From contig NC_018324.1 in the NCBI RefSeq assembly GCF_000234665.1, positions 3,117,688-3,181,687 on the forward strand: a stretch of 64,000 nt of DNA. The letters run 5' to 3'. A program made the position numbers and the translations under genes. This DNA is from Leishmania mexicana MHOM/GT/2001/U1103. Its lineage: Eukaryota; Euglenozoa; Kinetoplastea; Trypanosomatida; Trypanosomatidae. Under the pieces are notes generated by a model, which was given only the letters and a program-made list of their open reading frames with translations, was not told the DNA's origin and did no database searches. Below, piece after piece: positions 29,749 through 41,121 of the stretch. The stretch's first letter is position 1, and every line of letters begins with the position of its first letter.

Positions 29749-32428
29749 TGCTGGGCTTTTGCTACTCTGTAGAGGGATGCACGACTCCTGAGAACTGATG
29801 TTGTACCTCAAGGGACTCTCAGCTTTGTCTAGAGTTGCCATGGCGTATGCGAAGGGTTAAGGAGGGGTATAACGTGACGCGTTTTTCTGAATGCTGAGCC
29901 AGAGTCCACACGCAGGGATGCGATGAGGGAAGGCCTAAAGGATTGCCACTCTGCACCTTCTGTCGTGGGAATTGCGGATAATCGCGGGTGAGTGCTAGGG
30001 GTGGTATTTATCACGGGTGGCTTCCTTTGTGGCACTAGGCGCGCGTGTGGACTGCTAACCGCAACGCGTAGGCTGTTTTTTCGCGAGACCACTTTTGATT
30101 GTGGTAACCTGACGTAGGCGGGTTATCTGCCCTGAGTCGAACTCGACATTGAGCTTTTTTTGGTTGTCCTCTGCTTTTCAGACAGGGCTTTGTTTCCCTA
30201 TTGCTTACAGGTTGGGGTGCAGTGCTCCGTTTTTTTTTCTTGCGTGTGAGGGATGATATTCCTCTTTGTGTTTTTCAGTCGTTTCTGAGGCTTTCACCTG
30301 ATACCCGTGCTGTTTGCAGATGCGTGCCTCCCCACAGCGATTTGTCAAGGCGTTTCACGTTTTGTTCGCTGGCGGCTGTCGATGAGGACGATGACGGCAG
30401 AGCTCATTTTTCCCTTCTTTGTCCTCCTTGCAGGAGGTTCGTGTCGCCAGTGTATGGTCTCAATGAAGTTGGCACTTTTGTTTCCTTGGTGGTGATATAT
30501 CGACCCTGACAGCTCTTTTGGCACTGTTTGGTTGTTACCTTTGTTTTTTTTTTTCTGTGCGTGGCTCTCATTCTCTGGCTTTCGATGGGCGTAGGGTGGA
30601 GGTCTTGGGTCAAGCACCTGGCAGAGGAGTTGGCCGTCTTCTGCTCTGCTTTGGGCTGAACTCTCCCTCTCTCTTCCACCATCGCGCCTTTTCGGATTTG
30701 CAACACACCAATGGGATACCTATCCCCTTCTCGTAAGCTACACCAGCTGGTCTCCGCTTTTATAGTTCATTATTACTTCACAAGAGGGCGAGGGTGATGG
30801 GTGGGCCGACGGCGCCCCCTTTTTCCTGTTTCTTGCTCTGCGATGACTTGTGAACTTGCCCCCGACGGGATATCTTAGTTTTCTCTTCCTCTCTTCCATG
30901 TCATTCTTTGCTACAAAGTGATTGACTCTACTTCGCGAGAACAAAAGTCTGGCGACGAGGTGCCTCACGCGAGAAGGACCAGCTTCTTTTCCTGAATACG
31001 TTCTCGCGCCGCTCCCGCACAAGCCCGCATCAAGGTAAAGGAGGTAAAGAAAGAGAGAGCGAACGCGCCGTGAAGTCAAGCACCCGCTCGATGTCCACCG
31101 GCATACCCCCTCTTGCCTCCCTCCCTTATTTCTTTTTGTCCATTAGGCGTGCTTTATCCGTTTTTTTTTTTGGCTCCTCTTCGATGTGTTTATCTCCTTA
31201 TTCCACCGACATAGTTACCCATTCACCATGCTGTATTCGTTTCTTTGTTTCTCCTATGCTTAGGCTCGAACTCCTTTCCTTTTTCCACTCTCCGATCTCT
31301 ATCGCGCGAACACACTTCTATAAAAGGAACAAAGAGGGGGCAGCGAATCATGCCCCGTTTCTTCTACCTCAAAGTGGGGCACTTCGCTTTGCCTCCAGTT
31401 CTTTGCTTTCACTGTCTCTCTCTCTTGTGTGTCTCAGCCAGATTCATCTCTTCGTCTTTTTCCTTTACCTCCGTAGAGGAGAGGACATTCATCTCTTTCT
31501 TTCCTGTCTCCCAAAAGGCGTGCTTAACCTGTATTTATACAATCGAAAAATACAGATACGTTACCCCATCCCTTTCTTCTTCCCACTTTACTACGAATAT
31601 AGGCTGGATGCTGAGGAGCCACGCGAAAAGAAAAAAAACACGTTGCTGAGGCGGCAATCTCGACAAACGCGCATCAGAATCATGACGACCCGAAAAGAAA
31701 AATGCACGAGTGACTCTCGGTGACGTCGTGGTTCAGGGCACCTCGCAAAGTGGTCGAGAGGTTCTCCGATCGGAGGCGCTGAGTTCGCCTAGCTTCCTTT
31801 TGTGTGTGTCTCCCTGTCCCGCATATTGGAGAGCACCTGTGACACGAAGCACCCAGTGCAAGTTTTTTTTCCTGTCGCAGTCTCTCCGCTTCACTGCTTG
31901 CAACACTCTTCCATATTTTCTGCGGAACATGTACTCCTTGTACTTCCCCATCTCTGTGTCCTCGCCTCTTTCTCCTCCACGACTCGCGTAACTGGGTGAC
32001 ATCTCATGGCAACGCCGCCTCTCCCCTTCACTCCACACATCACATTCATCGTCTTCGTAATCTGGGCGCTATGGCCTTTCTTTTCCAGAACCGGAAAGCG
32101 TGTACCTGCAGTGGTATTTTTTTTTCTTGCTCCTGGATCTCTTGTACGGATCCTTTTCACACAGAAGGAAGAGTGGTTCTCTTGCCTTCCTGTTTTCGCT
32201 TCTTCATTTTCGACATTCTTTTGTTTTGCACATCACCTCTCACCGTCGACTGCCCTTCCTCAGCAAAAGACCATCTCTGCCGCGCGTGTTTGTGTGGGCT
32301 TCATAGTTTCTAGAGGCACCTGCAGCGATTCAAAACACCCTTGTCTTCTCCAACCCTTCTTGTTTGCTCACCCAGTGACATCCTTTTGAATCTCAACATC
32401 TTCCTTGTACAGAGAAACAGGGGTGACG
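29749..32428 (+). promoter_or_regulatory. Intergenic region with candidate splice acceptor at 32374-32375
   Basis: No gene is seen. CT-rich blocks occur at about 31.1-31.5 and 31.8-32.3 kb. The tract at 32341-32370 leads to an AG at 32374-32375. That gives a leader of about 53 nt before the ATG at 32429 and excludes an upstream TTG-started extension. Confidence 0.45.
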
Positions 32429-34492
32429 ATGACGGCCGTGAACGGAAAGGTAGACGAGTTCGATGAGGGCTCCGTCACACAGAAGAAGTACGGCCCCAAC
32501 GACTACCGGTACGGCGAGCCGGTGTACAAGGGCGACGCAACGCCGTGCTTCGAAGACGGCCTTCTCTTCCGCATTGTGGAGAAAAACAACAACCGCTGGT
32601 CCTTTTACAATGATACCACCCACACGCAGATGAATGTGCAGATTGTGTTTGGCCGCAACTCTTCCCTGCGTGCGCTGGAGAACACAGAGATGGTGAAGCT
32701 GGAGAACGGCTCCTACCGCGCTACTGTAACGGTGTACCCGATGGAGACAGAGTTGTTTGTGGAGGGTGAGGTAAACGGCTTCACTAGCAATATTCGTGCT
32801 CTGCCGCTAACGGAGGATTACCTCAAGGACATGGCTCGTCAGGATTACGAGTTCATCAAACAAGAGACGGCGACCCTGTACAACGCTGTGGACAAGAACG
32901 CTACGACTGATGACATGGTTCGCAAGTGCGTGCAGAGCAAAATCAAGTTTGTCGACTTTGCTTTCCCCCCGGAGCAGAAGTCGCTGCAGATCGGCTCTCT
33001 CATGAAGCTGAAGGTGCTGGCGTGGGAGCGGCCGGGTATGTTCCTTTCCGACGAGAACGCCCGGCAGGCGCGCCTGTTTCGCAACGGCGTGCACCCATCC
33101 AACATCGACGAGGGTGATTTGGGTGACTCGTGGCTGACGGGGGCGATGGCAGCGTTGTCTGAGTTCCCGGACAAGATCCGTGATATCTTCCGCCACCCCG
33201 AGAGCGTGGAGCAGGGGCAGAAGGAGCGCGAGTGCGGCATCTACCGTGTGACGTTGAACAAGAACGGCTGGTGGACGAGTTTGATTGTCGACGACTACCT
33301 TCCGGTGGCTGGCGGCCGCCCAAAATTTGCCCGGTCCAAGGGCGATCCGGCCGAGTTGTGGCCCTCCATTCTCCAGAAGGCGTACGCGAAGGTCTTCGGC
33401 GGCTACGGATTCATCGTTGCTGGAGACCCGCTGCACGCGCTGCAGGACATGTCCGGATTCCCGTGCTCCTCCTTTGATAACGCGTTCGTGGAGAGCACTA
33501 TCAACGAGACGTATGAGCTGTTCGCGCACCTCAAGAACTACAGTGACCTGGGCTACCAGCTTGTGTTCACCACGCCGACCCGCGAAGCCATCATGACGGC
33601 TCGCGGCGCCATCAGCTGTGGCTCCCCGGTGCAGGCGGAGCGCGCGTACGAGAGATCCAGCCTGCTGCTGGGCCACACCTACTCCGTGATTCGCGTGGGC
33701 TACTTCGTGGAGCACGACCTGCGCCTTCTGCAGCTGCGGAACCCGTGGTCGCAGTCCTCCTCGGACTGGAATGGTCCGTGGAACAAGCGCGACGAGAACT
33801 GGAACAAGTACACGGAGGTGGCAGACTACTTCCACTTTGACAGCAGCGATGACGGCACCTTCTTCATGGAGTGGACCGACGTGCAGGACTACTTTGTCAG
33901 CTGCGGCGTGTGCTTCATTCAGAGCCCCACGTACGACTACCGCATCCGCGGCACCTTCTTCCAGAACGTGCCAACGACATGCCTGGAGATCTCCGTTACA
34001 CGTCCGATGCTGATCAACATTATTCTCTCGCAGGAAGACAAGCGTGGCACCAACAAGAGCGAGAACGCGCCGATCATGATTAGTGTGACGCACGGCATGG
34101 GGGCGATGACGCCGATGCGCGTGGACTTGAACAGCGGCTTCGACAACGACCACCCGTCGCCTGAGTACGCATTCCTGCAGAGTCGTGACGTGAGCATGTT
34201 CTACGAATTCAAGCCGGAAAACTCGCCGTACCTTGTGGTGCCGCGTGCCATCAGCCAGTTCGCCAAGCTTCCCTTCACGGTAGGCCTACTGTGCCCGTAC
34301 GAAATCGGCAAGGAGACGAGCGAGGTCCGCGTGGCCTTCCGCGCCCTCGCCCCGGAGAACCGCATCTTCGACAACTTCCAGAAGTTCAACTGCGAGACGG
34401 TGGCAACAGAGACGGAGTTTCAGGCAAAGGGCCCGAAGCAGTTCTTCCCTGACATCTACGTGGGTACGATCATCCAGACGTCTGACGACTAA
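32429..34492 (+). CDS. Calpain-like protein with Cys-to-Ser active site
   Basis: This 687-aa protein has the compact calpain-like layout: DUF1935 at about residues 33-130, CysPc-like domain at about 195-500, and a domain III-like tail. The active site keeps His416 (LGHTYSV) and Asn438 (QLRNPW), but the Cys is Ser234 (GDLGDSW). It is therefore the least altered of the cluster, lacking only the nucleophile thiol, and is not expected to be a normal cysteine protease. It has no N-terminal Gly2 for myristoylation (MTAVNGK), unlike the downstream family members. It is about 40-50% similar by eye to the tandem pair, with the same order of blocks and no N-terminal repeats. The ATG at 32429 is the first after the likely splice site. 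Confidence 0.93.
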   Translation: MTAVNGKVDEFDEGSVTQKKYGPNDYRYGEPVYKGDATPCFEDGLLFRIVEKNNNRWSFYNDTTHTQMNVQIVFGRNSSLRALENTEMVKLENGSYRATVTVYPMETELFVEGEVNGFTSNIRALPLTEDYLKDMARQDYEFIKQETATLYNAVDKNATTDDMVRKCVQSKIKFVDFAFPPEQKSLQIGSLMKLKVLAWERPGMFLSDENARQARLFRNGVHPSNIDEGDLGDSWLTGAMAALSEFPDKIRDIFRHPESVEQGQKERECGIYRVTLNKNGWWTSLIVDDYLPVAGGRPKFARSKGDPAELWPSILQKAYAKVFGGYGFIVAGDPLHALQDMSGFPCSSFDNAFVESTINETYELFAHLKNYSDLGYQLVFTTPTREAIMTARGAISCGSPVQAERAYERSSLLLGHTYSVIRVGYFVEHDLRLLQLRNPWSQSSSDWNGPWNKRDENWNKYTEVADYFHFDSSDDGTFFMEWTDVQDYFVSCGVCFIQSPTYDYRIRGTFFQNVPTTCLEISVTRPMLINIILSQEDKRGTNKSENAPIMISVTHGMGAMTPMRVDLNSGFDNDHPSPEYAFLQSRDVSMFYEFKPENSPYLVVPRAISQFAKLPFTVGLLCPYEIGKETSEVRVAFRALAPENRIFDNFQKFNCETVATETEFQAKGPKQFFPDIYVGTIIQTSDD

Positions 34493-37400
34493 AACGCACC
34501 TCGAACTAGTTGGTGCTTTTTATTCTTTCTCCCTCTCGCACCTGCATGCGGTTTCGCAGAGATACGAAGAAGGGGTTGTTGTGGTGGCGGCGATGGTCGG
34601 GGATGACAAAGGGCAAGACTCTTTTCCATTCCGTAGGCCTCCATTCCTTTTGCCTGCGGGCACTTGCGCCAGCGTCCCGCCCCGTCCGCTCTGCCTCTCC
34701 CTCGTGTTACTCCTCGATCATTTTCGGAGTCTTTTTTTTCGCCTGCGTTGCGTTTGCATCACAGTTGTCTTTCGGATGACCGAGAGCGAGGAGGGGGGAG
34801 CATGCGAGGCTCGAATGGCTCATGGAGAGCCGGGCACACACGTCTCACTTTTTCATCTTCGCCTTGCCCCCTTTTTACTCTACCATCGTTCATGCACTTC
34901 CCCCCTCTTTGTGTGTTTTCTCTCTGTCCTTGCCGTTCTTGTTCTGTCTCTCCGTTATGGCGAGACTGTCGGCATTTTCCGTGCGTGTGTGCTGTTTTTC
35001 TTGTTTGTTTTTCCTTCCTTGCGTGTTGGTGGCGCGTGTGCACGGGTGTATGCATGTGGCTTTGGCGCTTCTGGCTGGCGTGGGGTTCGTTTTGTTGTAC
35101 CAGGGAAGGATGCGAAGGAAAGAGCTTTCACCTGTTTTTCACTTGTCACCGCACCGGTCGATGTCCTCCGGTCCCTCCTCTCTTCCTCCTCCGTCGTTTT
35201 CGTTTTCCCTTTTCAGCACCCCACTTTTTTTGTTGTTGCCTTCTGTGCCTCTTCATCTTCGTTGCTGTACTGCACCGGGGGAAGTTGTCTGATGCGTTTT
35301 CTCTTCTTCCTCTTTACTTAAAAAGATGTCTTTGGAGTTCCTTCTTTCCCTCTCCGACCCACCTCGCGCAATGCAGCCTTGAATGCGTGCGCATAACTCA
35401 CAACGAGTGTGTTTGTGTGTGTGTGGGGGTGGGCGGGGACGAGGGGAAACGGTGTCCCTCGCTTTTTTCTCAAGGAAAGCAAGATGGGCTCCTGGTATGT
35501 GTATATATATATACGTGTGCGTGGCTACGCCTTCCTCTTGTATGTTACGTCGTGTTCCGAGCTCCGCTAATCGTCGTTTTCATCACCTCCCCTTTCCATC
35601 GCATTTCGTTTCCTTCTCGCGCTGTTTACCGTCTCTATTCACATCTCATCTCCCACTTTTTTTTCATTTGGCTCTGTGGCAGTTTCGATTCCTGGTTTCT
35701 TGCCTTATTTTTTCAAGTCTTTTCTCCATCTATGTGTCTTATCTTTGCCCTTCCCACGTCCTCATGCTTTCAGCTGTTGATTGTGCATGTCCATGTGTGA
35801 GGCATCACCTCTTTTTCTTGTTACTTGTGTACACCGTCATCTTTTTTTTCTTTGTTGTTGTGTTTCACTCGCTGCTTGCGGTTTCTTGTTTCCCTAGTCT
35901 TCCCTCTAAATATTCCTCCTCTTCCGCTGCGACAGATGCGCGCCAGTGCCTTACACCCCCTTGCCTTGCGCTGCGCTCTTTTTGTGCTGGCGACGTCCTG
36001 AAGGCGGCGGCGGCGGCAGGTTTGGACCCCTCTAAGGAGAGAACCATTCGACGCCTCGAGCGATTAAAGCAACTGATGGATGGACTTGTGCCGGTGCGTT
36101 GATGTCTCGCTTGCTTTAGCGCTTTTTCGACATCCAAGGGAGAGATTCGCATGAGGCACAGAGAGAGATGGAGAGAGAGTTTCGGAATGCCGAAAAAATG
36201 ATCAAGGCCTGCGCACGCAAACACAGAGAAAGCCAGGCGGCCCATTTGTGTGTGTGAGGGGGGGGGTGCGGTCAGGAAGAGGGGAGAGGGAGGAGAGAGC
36301 CAAAAGGTCGGCAAAAGAAGGGGGCTTTAATCTTCGTTTTCTCTGCGTTTTTCCCCTTCCTGATTCTTTCTTTTATGCTTTTCTTGTTCTCATGCGTGTG
36401 CTCGTGCCCATCTTCGGAGATTATATGTGTATGCTAGCACTCAGAGCGCAAAATGGGGATAGGGGCGAATCGTGAATGTAGAGGCGGTGATCGCACAGTG
36501 TGGGTCATCACGCACCGTTGAATGCGAGTCATGTGGTCTGCAGCAATACCCTCTCCCCCTCTTCTCCCTCACGTCCCTCACGGTGTGTGCTTGTGTGTGT
36601 GTGTGTCTGTGCCTCTGCTACGTGGCGCCCTGCTGGATTGTACGCTCGCTCTTTCCATGTTTTTGTTCATTGTGAATATGCGCTCGCCATAAGCCTCTCT
36701 CTCCCTCACACTCACCCCTCTCTGTTGGTGCGCTTTGTTGTCTTTTTCTTTGCTTTCTCATGTGACTCCCTCTTTCTCGTCTCCGACGATTTTTTCTTTC
36801 TCGAAGGTGAAAGTGATGCTGTGAATGGACGCTACTGTTTTTATTTCTTCTCTCTCTTTCGCTTTGTTCCGCGCTCTTCTCATGAGGAGGCGCAGCCACC
36901 CCATTTCTTTCATCTTTCCATTTTGTGATTTTTTCCCCCTCTTTCTGCCCGTCTGTGCATGCGTCTTCACGTGTATGGTTGGGGCTTGGTATGTATTGGC
37001 ACTTCTTTCTTCTACGTTTTCCGTGAATGTCCCGCTCTTTCTATAAGGTGTCCTGTGCGCTCTTTTCCCTTGCACATATGCGTGTCCCTCTCACACGCGG
37101 CAAGTGCCTGTTTTCTCCTGCGGCACGGCTGCCGCTCTGGATCTCCATCTGTGATTTCAGCTTCTCTCGTTTTCTCTGTTGGTTTCGCTGTTCCTCGCTC
37201 TTTCAAGCGCTCTATTCCCTTCGTTTGAGAGCAGTGGTAGCACTAAAAGGACGAAACACAAAAGAGTAAGTAGGCAGCCTCCAGAAGGACATCTCCGAGC
37301 GTGTGCAGTAGCGTCCATGGTCAGAAAGGAAGTAACCTCTTTCTCTCGGTGTGCGTCGCATCTGCGCGTCTCTCAGCGACCCTGCGGCCTCCCTTGCGCA

Positions 37401-38889
37401 GGCGATGCGCTCAATTCTTGCAGGGGGGGAATGGGGTAGAACAGGCGTCTTCTGCTGGGGTTGCTTGCCTCTCTCCGATGCCCCCTCTGCCCTACCGAAC
37501 TAGAGGACGGTTGTTGTCTGATTTTGCCGCGACGGAGCCACTGATGTCATCACTGATGCGCACAGGCAGACCGTGCTCGTCGCACCATCTCTCTTCGAGA
37601 TGGGAGTATGTGCATCTACTTGCTTCCTCTTCTCTTTCTCATCTCTCCCTCTGTCCACACGCGTCCCTTTCGTGACATTGATACGAGTGCATACCTTGTT
37701 CTTCTGCGGTTGCTCTGGCCGAACACTTAACCCTTCGGCCTTCCCTTCCCCCTTCCCCCTTCCCCGTTTTCATTTCGTCCCTTCTCGCATTGTCTGCGTG
37801 CCGTCCAGACAAGACGAGTGAAAAGAGGGCAGCGCTCGCTACAATTCTGTGTAGATATCTCAGTAGCGCGTGCGCTTGTTTTCTTTTGCCCTTGTGTATT
37901 CTGCGCCATTGCCTCCGTGCGCGTGCCTCGAGACGTTGTGGTTGCGACACACTCGCTGACATACGTCTCTAGGTCCGTTTCTTCCTCTTCCTTGGGTTCG
38001 TCAGGGGCCGAGCGACGCGTTCCAGGAGTCGGTGATGATCTCCGCTTTGTTGCAGCGTTTTTGATTCATCTCCTCCTCTTCGGTTCCTCCCTTCCCACAC
38101 ATATACACACACACACACGAAGAAGCGCACGGTCAGCCACATTTCGACAAGCCACCGCCCTCCTCCCCCCTTTTCCTGTCCCTCTTTATCCCTTCATCTC
38201 CTCCCCCCGATACACCGACAAACACGCACTTCAATACAGCACTTGTGTTGCCAAGCCCTATCCGTTCTCTCTTTATGCATATATCCGCTACGCCGCTGCA
38301 CCCATTACACACACTAACCCCCTCTCTCCGCATGTGACATTCGTTTTCTTTCCTGTTTCTTTTTTTCTGTTGGTTACTGGTGTTTTCCTTCATCCTGCAC
38401 CATCTCACTGGTTGCCATCCGCATCTGGCTTTGTTAGTCTCTCCAGCGGTTACTTTTGCGGCCGTGTGGGGTTCTGATGTTCTCTTGTCCTGTGTGAGCT
38501 CTCTCCGCTTCCCTCCCGTTTTCTTCTTTCCTCTTCGACGGGTGAAGCGGCTGCTTTCTCCGCTGCTCTCAGCGCACCTTCAGCCCTCTTTGTTTTTTTT
38601 CCAGCTGCTTTGCCAGAGCTCGTGGGTCTGCAGGCGGCGGTCTGGAAACGTTCTCCGGTGTGCTCCGTGCTTTGTAAGGGGGACACTCCTTGGGGAAGAC
38701 GGGACGAGCCGGCAGGGATAGGGAAAGGTAAGACGGAGGCGCAGACGGGGGGGGCGGTCCAGCATTTGTCTGCTTGGGTAGGACTCGGAGACAGGGGAGA
38801 CAGGAGAGCGTACAAGCACGAGTTCGCCAGTGTGCAGCTGACCACGGAAAGAGAAAAAAGCCTAGCAAACTCTGGAAGAGCTGTCCGCC
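34493..38889 (+). other. Long intergenic region
   Basis: No accepted gene lies in 4.4 kb. The sequence is CT- and GT-rich with a TA microsatellite near 35503-35514. A short coding-like stretch ends at 36102 (see findings). A T8 tract ending in an AG at 38603-38604 is a candidate acceptor for the next gene, with a leader of about 286 nt. Confidence 0.5.
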
Positions 38890-41121
38890 ATGCTCGATGA
38901 GTTTCGTGAGGACTCAGTCGAGCCGCTACCTATGGATGCCAGTAAGAGCCCATCAACGCCATGGGTGAACTGGGGGCCGTCCATCGACGGCGAGGCTACC
39001 CCGTGCTTCCAGGACGGTTTTCTCTATCGGATTATTGATTCCAAGAAGAAAGTCTGGGCGCTGTATAATGACACGTTTGTCTACGAAATGTATGCCACCT
39101 TTATTTTTTGCCCTGTGTCGAACATGGAGCCCATCACCGCCTCGCTCTCTGCGTCGGAGAGCGGCGGCGAGGTGGATGACAAGAACCGCGTCGTCGCCAG
39201 GGTCGAGGGCAACGAGCTGACAATCTCCATGGCTGTCTATCCGATGGAGACGATCGAGTTCGTCCGGGGCGACATGTCGAAGTACAGTTGTCACTTCGAC
39301 GGCAAGCCGCTCTCAAAAGAGTACCTTCAACGCGAAACAGCCTTGGCAAATGCCGAGCTAGAAAAGAACAAGGTGACGCTCGCGAGGTTCATCCACACCT
39401 CCGTGGACCCTGAGGATGTGCTGACGTTGTGCAAAAAACACCGTTTGGGGTTTATCGACCCTTCCTTCCCTCCCGGCCAGCACTCGCTTGACGGGGATCG
39501 AGGCCTGATTGCGCCGAGCGGGTGGCGGCGCCCGGTGGGATATCTGCCTCTCGGGTTGAAGGGTCAAATTCGTCTGTTTCGGCGTCGTGTAACCCCTTCT
39601 GCCCCACAGCGTGGTGAATTGGGCAATTCGTGGGTGGTGAGCGCTATGGCGGCGCTGGCGGAACACCCGGACTACATCAAGGAAATGTTTCGGCACCCCT
39701 TCAGCTCCGAAGAGACGCAGCGAGACGAGGCAGTTGGGGCGTACCGGGTTTGGCTGAACAAAGACGGTCTCTGGCAGTCGGTGCTCGTCGACAGCTATCT
39801 CCCCGTAGTGGGCAAGCAGCAGCGCTACGCCCGCAGCGCCAACGAGCCGTGCGAGATGTGGGTGTCGTATCTCGAGAAGGCGTATGCGAAGCGTTATCAC
39901 AGCTACAGCAACATCGCCAGCGGCGATCCGCTCTTTGGAATTCGCGACTTCACCGGATTTCCTACGTCGCGGCTGGACGTCCGCTTTCGTGAGTGTGTCA
40001 CGGACCCAGTGAAGAGCGATATGTTTTTCCTTCGCATGGTACGGGACTACGAGAACAGGCACCTTGTGTTGCTGAGCACTCCCGGCACCAGCGACCCGCG
40101 CTCTGCCCATAGCACATACAAAGAGAAGGGTATTTTTGTAGGCTACGCCTATGCAGTGCTAGAAGCTCGCGCGATTGAATTTCCGACGTTGCGGCGGAAG
40201 AAGGTACCACCGCTGCGGCTGCTGCGGCTGCGCAACGCGTGGGAGGCGGCGGCCAAGTGGAGTGGCAAGTGGTCCGACGACTCGCCGATGTGGCAGACGT
40301 ACCCGGAAGCGTGTGTTGCGTTTCCGCAGCACAGCGGGAATGACGGAACGTTCATCATGGAGTGGTCGGAGGTGCTGGAAATCTTTGTTGGCTGCGGCGT
40401 TGTGTTTAACCACTTCGGCTACGTGGACTACCGTGTCCCCTTCGAGTTCCGGGGCTCTGTGCCGGACCTGTGCCTCGAGATTCACGTGACGGAGCCGACA
40501 ACATTGACGCTCATTCTGTCGCAGCCAGACACCAAGGGCACGGTGAGGGAGTCGGAGGACTACAACCCTGTCATGATCTCCATAGCGGGTGCCTCCTCCA
40601 CCCCGACGACCCCGTTTTCCCAGGACGGCAGCAAGCGTAGTAGCGGGACCTCCAGTCACTCCATGATGACGGCCAGTACGCAGCTGATGGCGCGCGATTA
40701 CTCTCTCCTCGTCAACTCCTCTGCGGACGCCGAGACGCCGTCAAAGAGCTTCACGTTCTTGCAGGGTCGCGACATAAGCGCCATATACACGTTCATCCCA
40801 GAGCAGTCGCCGTACCTCGTCGTACCGCGTCTGCTCGTGCAGCAGTCTAGCGGCAGCAACGGAACGAGGCCGTCCAGTGCGGCTGTGACATCGGCATCAA
40901 ACAGCGCTGTGACGTGGCCATGCGTGCTCGGCGTTCTTTCACAGCTTGCCTTTACCCCAAACGGACAGGCGCATGTTCGTCTGCGCAAGTTGCCAGCGAA
41001 CAGTCTCGTCTTCGACAACTACCTCAGCTTCGCCAACGACTCCGTGGAGGTCGAGAAGACCTTCTACGTGAAACGCTCCGGCACCAGTATGACGCACCGC
41101 AGCGCGTCAGAACTACAGTAG
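38890..41121 (+). CDS. Calpain-like protein, catalytically dead
   Basis: This 743-aa calpain-like protein has a DUF1935 domain (about residues 30-145, with a Ser/acidic insertion near 80-100), a CysPc-like domain (about 205-515) and a domain III-like region. The last region is split by two Ser/Thr-rich loops (about 570-600 and 655-675). Active-site positions are Ser247 in place of Cys (GELGNSW), Tyr419 in place of His (VGYAYAV) and Asn449 retained (RLRNAW). Proteolysis is not expected. The start at 38890 is the first ATG in the frame. The N-terminus (MLDEFRED) offers no myristoylation site. The SIDER-like copy at 43258 lies downstream and is probably in its 3' UTR. Confidence 0.92.
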   Translation: MLDEFREDSVEPLPMDASKSPSTPWVNWGPSIDGEATPCFQDGFLYRIIDSKKKVWALYNDTFVYEMYATFIFCPVSNMEPITASLSASESGGEVDDKNRVVARVEGNELTISMAVYPMETIEFVRGDMSKYSCHFDGKPLSKEYLQRETALANAELEKNKVTLARFIHTSVDPEDVLTLCKKHRLGFIDPSFPPGQHSLDGDRGLIAPSGWRRPVGYLPLGLKGQIRLFRRRVTPSAPQRGELGNSWVVSAMAALAEHPDYIKEMFRHPFSSEETQRDEAVGAYRVWLNKDGLWQSVLVDSYLPVVGKQQRYARSANEPCEMWVSYLEKAYAKRYHSYSNIASGDPLFGIRDFTGFPTSRLDVRFRECVTDPVKSDMFFLRMVRDYENRHLVLLSTPGTSDPRSAHSTYKEKGIFVGYAYAVLEARAIEFPTLRRKKVPPLRLLRLRNAWEAAAKWSGKWSDDSPMWQTYPEACVAFPQHSGNDGTFIMEWSEVLEIFVGCGVVFNHFGYVDYRVPFEFRGSVPDLCLEIHVTEPTTLTLILSQPDTKGTVRESEDYNPVMISIAGASSTPTTPFSQDGSKRSSGTSSHSMMTASTQLMARDYSLLVNSSADAETPSKSFTFLQGRDISAIYTFIPEQSPYLVVPRLLVQQSSGSNGTRPSSAAVTSASNSAVTWPCVLGVLSQLAFTPNGQAHVRLRKLPANSLVFDNYLSFANDSVEVEKTFYVKRSGTSMTHRSASELQ

